Below, one piece after another: positions 58,989-64,000 of a stretch of 64,000 nucleotides of DNA. Numbering within the stretch: the first letter of the stretch is position 1; each line of letters begins with the position of its first letter. The notes beneath the pieces were generated by a model. That model ran no database searches. It saw only the letters and a list, made by a program, of their open reading frames with translations, and was not told the origin of the DNA. Origin of the DNA: CAZABC01 sp964483405 (GTDB lineage: Bacteria > Chloroflexota > Limnocylindria > Limnocylindrales > CSP1-4). The stretch covers positions 1 to 64,000 of the forward strand of contig CAZABC010000011.1 of assembly GCA_964483405.1 (NCBI GenBank), written 5' to 3'. Position numbers and translations under genes: made by a program.

Positions 58989-60140
58989 CTACCCCGTCCC
59001 GAGCAGCCGGGCGAGGGTGACCGGCTCGAGCCCGCGATCGCGGAGCCCCGCGACGATCCCGGGCAGCGCGTCGAGCGTCTCGTAGCCGCCGAGGTGCATC
59101 AGGACGATCGAGCCGCCCTGGACCCGGGCCAGGACCCGGGCGACGATGTCGTCGGCCGTCGGGCCGCCCTCGGCGATCGGCTTCCAGTCGATCGTGTCGA
59201 TGTCCCACATGACGACGTAGGGGTACCCGAGCCGCCCGGCGACCTCGCGCGTCTCGAGGTCGTGCGAGCCGAACGGCGGTCGCATGAACGGCTGCGGCGA
59301 CCGGCCCGTCGCCTCCTCGATCGCCGTCTCGGTCCGGCGCAGCTGGTCCTCGATGGCGGCGGCGTCGAGCTCGGTCAGGTCGGGGTGATCCCAGGTGTGG
59401 TTGCCGACCCCGAGCAGCCCCGGGTTCGCGGCGATCCGGGCGAGGACGTCGCGCCCCGTCGCGGTCGTCGTGGCGGTCTCGCCGGTCGGGAAGATCGTCG
59501 CCGGCACGTCGCTCGCGAGCAGCCAGTCGACGATGTCGAGCGCCGGATCGAGCCGGCCGCCGAGGTCGAAGGTGAGGGCGACGGCGTTCGCCGCGCGCGG
59601 CCCGTGGTCGACCACGATCGCGGTGCCGTCGGGTCGCGGCGTCGGCCCGGGCGGGATGACGATCGTCGGGCGCGGCGTCGGCGACGCCCCGGGCGGCGGG
59701 CTCGCGTCGTCGACGATCTCGCCGGGCAGGACGACGAGCGTCCAGCCGACCTCGATCCGGTTCGGCTCGTAGTCGGCGGAGGTCGGGTCGAGCGACGGGT
59801 AGGTCGCCCGGTTCCACCAGGCGATGCTCCGGGCCGTCGTGTCGAACCGGCGGGCGATCGAGGTCAGGGTGTCGCCGGGCTGGACGACCCAGGCGACCGG
59901 CGTCGGGGAGGGGAGCGGCGTCGGGGACGGCGTCGGCGTCGCGGAGCCGAGCGGCGACGCGGCCGCGCTGCCGGTCGGCGAAGGGTCGGCCGACGGGGCG
60001 GCGGAGGCGCCGGGGGTCGCGGTCGCCGGAGGGCCAGGCGCGCAGGCCCCGACGACGGCGAGGACCGCGAGCAGGACGACGAGTCGCGCCGGGATGCGCC
60101 CGGGAAGGCGGCGGTGGGTCCGGCGTGGGCGAGTGATCAT
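58989..60140 (-). CDS. LysM-polysaccharide deacetylase lipoprotein
   Basis: A 383-residue exported protein. The signal ends in VVGAC, a lipobox-like site with Cys33. A Ser/Pro/Thr-rich linker leads to a LysM domain (VVQPGDTLTSIARRFDTT, near 85), a second Pro-rich linker, and a NodB deacetylase domain (about 185-375): VALTFDLGGRLDP, GNHTWDHPDL (HxxxH), RPPFGSHD and VLMHLGGYETL. The usual TFDDG is TFDLGG, so one Asp is missing, as in some LysM-NodB proteins. It would trim cell-wall or other polysaccharides. Confidence 0.9.
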   Translation of the reverse strand: MITRPRRTHRRLPGRIPARLVVLLAVLAVVGACAPGPPATATPGASAAPSADPSPTGSAAASPLGSATPTPSPTPLPSPTPVAWVVQPGDTLTSIARRFDTTARSIAWWNRATYPSLDPTSADYEPNRIEVGWTLVVLPGEIVDDASPPPGASPTPRPTIVIPPGPTPRPDGTAIVVDHGPRAANAVALTFDLGGRLDPALDIVDWLLASDVPATIFPTGETATTTATGRDVLARIAANPGLLGVGNHTWDHPDLTELDAAAIEDQLRRTETAIEEATGRSPQPFMRPPFGSHDLETREVAGRLGYPYVVMWDIDTIDWKPIAEGGPTADDIVARVLARVQGGSIVLMHLGGYETLDALPGIVAGLRDRGLEPVTLARLLGTG

Positions 60141-60220
60141 GGCCGTCGATGCGACGCGCCCGGCCCGGTCGCGGTGACGTCGGCCGCGAGGCGGCCGCGG
60201 GCGGACGCGACGACGCCAGC

Positions 60221-63079
60221 CTAGCGCGGGATCGCCGGCGGGTCGATGGGCGTCGGTGCCTGGAGCGAGAAGGCCGCCGCGAGGGCCAGGCCCTCCGGCG
60301 CGTCGGCGATCCGGCCTCGCCCGGAGCGCTTCGCCACGAAGCAGGCCCGGTCGGCCGCGAGGAGGATCTCGTCGGCGGTCGCCCCGTCGTCGGGGAAGGT
60401 GGCGTGGCCGATCGAGACCCCGACCCGGAGCCCCCGTGACTTCGGCAGGACGCGGCCGGTCAGGCCGACCGCGTCGCGGACCCGCTCAGCGACGACCCGG
60501 GCGCCGGTCGCGTCGGCGCCCGGCAGGAGGATCGTGAACTCGTCGCCGCCGTACCGGAAGACGAGGTCGCCGTCGCGGCCGGTCCGGGCGATCGCCGAAG
60601 CGACATCGCGCAGGAACCGGTCGCCCGCCTGGTGACCGAGCCGGTTGTTCACCGTCCGGAAGTCGTCGAGGTCGAGCATGATCAGGCTGAACCGCTCGCC
60701 GCCCTCGACGGCGCGCCCGAGGCGGTCGACGAACGTGGCGTGGTTGAGCAGCCCCGTCCGGTCGTCGGTCCGGGCCCGGACCTCGACCGCAGAGTGGATC
60801 GCGGCGTTGCGGAGGGCGATCGAGACCTGCCCGGCGAACAGCTGGACGAGCTCGAGCTCGTCGGGAGTGAACGGCGGCGCAGGTGCCAGCCGCTCGACGG
60901 TCAGGACCCCCGAGACGCCGTCGCGGTCGCGAAGCGGCACGGCGATGAGGCTCGCCTCGATCGGCCCCAGGCCGGGGAGGTGGCGGACCCGCGGGTCGGA
61001 CCGCTCGTCGTCGAGCCGGACCGGCTCGCCGTGCTGGACGACCCAGCCCGAGATCCCGACGTCGTCGGCCTGCGTCGAGGCGAGCACGTCGGCCGCGTGG
61101 ACGCCGGCCGCGAGCAGCGGCCGGAGCTCCCGTTCGCGACGGTCCCAGGCCTCGATCGCCACATCGTCGAACGGCAGCAGCGCGGCGAGCCGCTCGGTCA
61201 CCTGGTCGAGCAGCGCCCGTGGCTCGAGCGTCGTCAGCATCGACTCGGTCAGGCGGAGCAGCTCACGCTGGCGCTCGAGCTGGCGCTCGAGGGCGGCCGA
61301 CTGGTCAAGCAGTCGGGCGTGGGCGTCGGCGTTGGCCATCGCCTGGGCGGCGAAGCTGGCGTAGATGACGAGGAGCCGCAGGTCGTCCTGGGTGAACTGG
61401 TTCAGGCCGAGCTTCGAGAGGACGAGGACCCCGAGGACGGAGTCCTCGTAGATCATCGGCGCGAGGAGCATCGATTCGGGCAGGTCGTCCTCGGTCCCGG
61501 GGATCGTGCTCGCCCGCGGGTCGCGGGCGGCGTCGTCGAGGATCGTCGGCTCGGCGTGCTCGGCGACCCAGCCGGTGATCCCGACACCGACGGTCGTCCG
61601 GAGCTGGTCGGCCGACTCGTCGACGTACTCGCCGACCTGGCCCTTCATCGCGACCGGCACGAGGTCGTCGCCGTAGCGCCGGTAGACGCGGACGTTGTGG
61701 GTCTCGATGAGCTCGCGCAGCTCGGTCGCGATCGCGGTGCCGATCGCCTCGACGCTCGTCAGCCCGTTCAGCCGGGTCCCGAGCTGCTGGATCGATTGGA
61801 GCTGGGCCGCCCACGTCGCCATCCGGGCATAGTCCTGGGCGGCGGTGATCGCCACGCTCGCCTGGGCCGCGAGGGCGGCGATCGTCTCGAGCTCCTCGTC
61901 CGACCAGCGGTGCGGCCGATCGTGGTAGACGTTGAGCGATCCGAGGACCTCGTCGCCCGAGAGGAGGGGCGCCGTCGCGATCGTGTCGAAGCCTTCCTGG
62001 ACGACGGCGGCGCGAACGTCGGCCCCGCGAGGGTCGTCGCGGTAGCCGATCGAGGCGAGCGGCCGGCGCTCCCGGGCGGCCTCCGCCGTGAGCGACTGCT
62101 GCGGGTGGTCGCGGATGGCGGCGAGGTACGTCGACGAGAGCCCGCGGCTCACCTCGGCGGCGACGTGCCCATCCGAGCGCCGGATGAAGACGGCCCCGCG
62201 GTCGGCCTCGAAGAGGACGATCGCATGGTCGACGAGCCCGGCCAGGATCCGGTCGAGGTCGTGGCGGCTGCCGATGTCGGCGGCGACCCGCCGGAGCGCA
62301 TCGGCCCGGTGGAGCTGGTGGGTGACCGAGTCCGCGAGCCGGCCGGCCCGGACCGCCCCGGCGACGATCCGGGCGATCGCCTCGACCGTCGGAAGGTCGC
62401 GGGTCCCGAGCGCGGACGGGGTCTCGGCGGCCAGCCAGAGGACGCCCCATGCGCCGTCGGGCCCCGGGATCGGGGCGGCCACCTCCGGTCCCCGGCCGAG
62501 GATCGGGGCGCCGAGCCGCCCGTCGGCGGGCGTCGCAAGGACCGGGCCCTCGTCCTCGAGCGCCCGGCCCGGCAGGCCGAGGTCCTCCGGGAGCTCGGCC
62601 AGGCGGCCCATCCCCGCCATCGCCCGGGGCACGAGTCGACCCATCGTCCGTTCGAGGATGCCGACCGCGGCGAGGTCCCATGCCTCGCGGAGGATCCGGG
62701 CCGCGGCGGCCAGGGTCGCGTCGAGCTCGCGACCGGTCGCAACGACGTCGGCCATGGCGGCGACGACATCGAGGTCGAGACCGCCGTCGGCGGTGCCGTC
62801 GCGGGCGGCCACGACGTCCGCTGCCCCGTCGGCCGTCCGGCGGCCCGCCGCGGGAAGGGCGAGGGTGCTCGAGTGGGGCGCCCGCGCCCCGGCGAGGAAC
62901 CGCTGCAGGTCGCCGAGCCGGTAGCGGCGGTCGCCCCGTGGATTGATCCGGTAGTACCGCAGCCGTCCCTGGTCGCTCCATGCCCGGACGGTGTTCGGGT
63001 GGACGCCGAGGAGCCGCGCCGCCTTCGTGACCGTGAGGGTGGCGTCGGGTGGCCGGGGGTGGGTGCGCAGCATGCTCAC
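60221..63079 (-). CDS. HTH-(GAF)n-GGDEF sensor protein
   Basis: A 952-residue soluble protein. Residues 12-65 form a MerR/excisionase-type helix-turn-helix (TVTKAARLLGVHPNTVRAWS). About four GAF-like modules follow (roughly 95-245, 260-410, 425-590 and 615-770; the second contains GFDTIATAPLLSGDEVLGSL, the third GVGITGWVAEHAEPTILDDA). The C-terminal diguanylate cyclase domain (about 785-935) has RYGGDEFTILLP and DDFRTVNNRLGHQAGDRFLR. The active-site motif is intact, so c-di-GMP synthesis is expected. GTG 63079 or ATG 63073 is the start. Confidence 0.9.
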   Translation of the reverse strand: MSMLRTHPRPPDATLTVTKAARLLGVHPNTVRAWSDQGRLRYYRINPRGDRRYRLGDLQRFLAGARAPHSSTLALPAAGRRTADGAADVVAARDGTADGGLDLDVVAAMADVVATGRELDATLAAAARILREAWDLAAVGILERTMGRLVPRAMAGMGRLAELPEDLGLPGRALEDEGPVLATPADGRLGAPILGRGPEVAAPIPGPDGAWGVLWLAAETPSALGTRDLPTVEAIARIVAGAVRAGRLADSVTHQLHRADALRRVAADIGSRHDLDRILAGLVDHAIVLFEADRGAVFIRRSDGHVAAEVSRGLSSTYLAAIRDHPQQSLTAEAARERRPLASIGYRDDPRGADVRAAVVQEGFDTIATAPLLSGDEVLGSLNVYHDRPHRWSDEELETIAALAAQASVAITAAQDYARMATWAAQLQSIQQLGTRLNGLTSVEAIGTAIATELRELIETHNVRVYRRYGDDLVPVAMKGQVGEYVDESADQLRTTVGVGITGWVAEHAEPTILDDAARDPRASTIPGTEDDLPESMLLAPMIYEDSVLGVLVLSKLGLNQFTQDDLRLLVIYASFAAQAMANADAHARLLDQSAALERQLERQRELLRLTESMLTTLEPRALLDQVTERLAALLPFDDVAIEAWDRRERELRPLLAAGVHAADVLASTQADDVGISGWVVQHGEPVRLDDERSDPRVRHLPGLGPIEASLIAVPLRDRDGVSGVLTVERLAPAPPFTPDELELVQLFAGQVSIALRNAAIHSAVEVRARTDDRTGLLNHATFVDRLGRAVEGGERFSLIMLDLDDFRTVNNRLGHQAGDRFLRDVASAIARTGRDGDLVFRYGGDEFTILLPGADATGARVVAERVRDAVGLTGRVLPKSRGLRVGVSIGHATFPDDGATADEILLAADRACFVAKRSGRGRIADAPEGLALAAAFSLQAPTPIDPPAIPR

Positions 63080-63179
63080 GACGCTGGAGGAAATGTGAGG
63101 TCGACCCGGTCAGTCTGCGAATGCTCACAAATCCTGCCAATGGGCCGAAGGTACCGGCCCCACGGCCCGGCCGTCGGGG

Positions 63180-64000
63180 TCAGTCGCGTGGGCGGGCGGT
63201 CAGCCGGACGTAGGCGAGCGTGAGGACGACCGCGAGGACGCCGATCCCGAGGACGACCGCGATCGCGGCGAGCGGCTCGCCGACGAACCCCGGTCCCTCG
63301 CCCGGGCCCCGCGGATCGCCGCCGGATCCGGGGGTGGCCGTCGGGTCCGCGGCGAGCGCGACGGCCCCGGCGAGCCCGATGGCCCCGGCGAGCCCGAGGA
63401 CGAGGCCGACGGCAACGAGAGCGGCGCCGGCCACGAGCAGGACGGCCGCGACGAACGGCCGCCGCCGGTCACCGCCGGCCAGGACCCGCATCGCCTCGTC
63501 GACCTCGAGCGTCGTCAGGACGAGGGGACGGCCCAGGCCGGCGGTGAGGACCGCCGATCCGTCGGGCCCGATCGCCGGCGAGCCGGTGACGATGGCGTGC
63601 TCGACCGAGGAGACGAGCTCGACGATCGCCCGGGCGGGAGCGTCGGGCGGCGTGCCGGGCGGGATCCGGTCGGCGACGTCGGCCGCCCGGCCGACCGCCT
63701 CGCGCGGGACGACGACGAGGCCGGGACCGAGCGCCTCGGCGTCGATCGCGAGCGAGTCGAGCCCGGCGTCGAGGCGGAACGGGACGCGTTCGCGCTGCTC
63801 GTCGACCGTCCGCCAGCGCCGGCCGCGGCGGATCTCGATCCGGGTCCGGCGGAAGACGAGCGGGCGATGGGCCGTGTCCTCGAACTCGGCGTCGCTGTCG
63901 ATCCGACCGCGGACCCGGACATAGGTCGGGCGGTCGGCCGAGGCCAGCTCGATCGCCCGGGCGAGGTCGACCTCGGGCGTCGCCGCGAGGAGGCGGCCGA
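63180..64000 (-). CDS. Partial membrane protein, GIDE-like
   Basis: At least 273 residues reading in from the right edge; the start lies outside the window. The first part (RPTYVRVRGRIDSDAEFEDT, then AHRPLVFRRTRIEIRRG) resembles the GIDE/Mulan-type domain of bacterial membrane proteins with a PLVFRRT-like strand. It ends with two hydrophobic helices (PFVAAVLLVAGAALVAVGLV and AAIAVVLGIGVLAVVLTLAY) separated by a Gly/Pro-rich loop. Function unknown. The stop is at 63180. Confidence 0.65.
   Translation of the reverse strand, partial: GRLLAATPEVDLARAIELASADRPTYVRVRGRIDSDAEFEDTAHRPLVFRRTRIEIRRGRRWRTVDEQRERVPFRLDAGLDSLAIDAEALGPGLVVVPREAVGRAADVADRIPPGTPPDAPARAIVELVSSVEHAIVTGSPAIGPDGSAVLTAGLGRPLVLTTLEVDEAMRVLAGGDRRRPFVAAVLLVAGAALVAVGLVLGLAGAIGLAGAVALAADPTATPGSGGDPRGPGEGPGFVGEPLAAIAVVLGIGVLAVVLTLAYVRLTARPRD

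Overview
The window is 64 kb of very GC-rich bacterial DNA carrying four 100-base N runs, so it is a scaffold, most likely from a metagenome-assembled genome. The gene repertoire (deazaflavin-type nitroreductases, multi-GAF signalling proteins, LysM-NodB lipoprotein, ADP-forming acyl-CoA synthetases, many GTG/TTG starts, TAnnnT -10 elements without Shine-Dalgarno sites) suggests a terrestrial or aquatic Chloroflexota (Limnocylindria-like) bacterium. An actinobacterial relative cannot be excluded, because no rRNA or marker protein is present.

Layout. 0-11.3 kb: 5' end of cytochrome bd subunit I (cydA), a secreted 14-repeat RCC1 protein, a cold-shock protein, an S51-like/CysRS-tail fusion, a DUF389 membrane protein, a shortened DUF2652-like gene, a hemerythrin-domain protein, an ADP-forming acyl-CoA synthetase with the ATP-grasp half first, a GAP-family membrane protein and a TetR regulator. 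11.3-15.3 kb: quinone reductase-like and F420-type nitroreductase genes behind a TetR-type operator cluster, then an alanine dehydrogenase-like protein and carbamate kinase. 15.3-21 kb: a broken AlkZ-like gene, small membrane proteins (two preceded by tiny coupled reading frames), a tandem MarR protein, a monooxygenase-like protein and an ArsR/SRPBCC pair interrupted by a gap. 21-25 kb: a DszB-like desulfinase or substrate-binding protein with a rhodanese, followed by a cluster of gene remnants around a tartrate dehydrogenase-like gene. 25-32 kb: a second ADP-forming synthetase carrying a GNAT domain, then an adenylate cyclase and an LtrA gene flanked by two identical 365-bp direct repeats. 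32-38.2 kb: small redox enzymes, an SDR, a radical SAM protein, OsmC, VapBC, a RelE-like toxin and tRNA-Arg. 38.2-47 kb: a DCC thiol oxidoreductase and a four-gene overlapping FtsX/MacB-type ABC operon. 47-55 kb: a largely co-directional minus-strand block with DUF190/CrcB, a K+ channel, a cupin, an FAD amine oxidase, an HD phosphohydrolase, a WYL regulator and a membrane protein. 55-64 kb: a polar amino-acid ABC importer whose binding protein has a Pro-Glu-Ala repeat head, a class I gamma-glutamyl hydrolase, a LysM-polysaccharide deacetylase, an HTH-GAF-GGDEF protein and a partial GIDE-like membrane protein.

The genes are mostly housekeeping or adaptive: sulfur and redox chemistry, acyl-CoA/acetate metabolism, amino-acid uptake, fluoride and potassium handling, cAMP and c-di-GMP signalling. 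The most unusual points are the 365-bp repeat pair with dyads spaced exactly 40 bp apart, the DszB-like/rhodanese pair with a conserved Cys-His-Arg set, the peptidase/CysRS-tail fusion, recurrent truncated genes, and a leaderless-promoter signature at several starts. No transposase, integrase, CRISPR array or phage gene was found.
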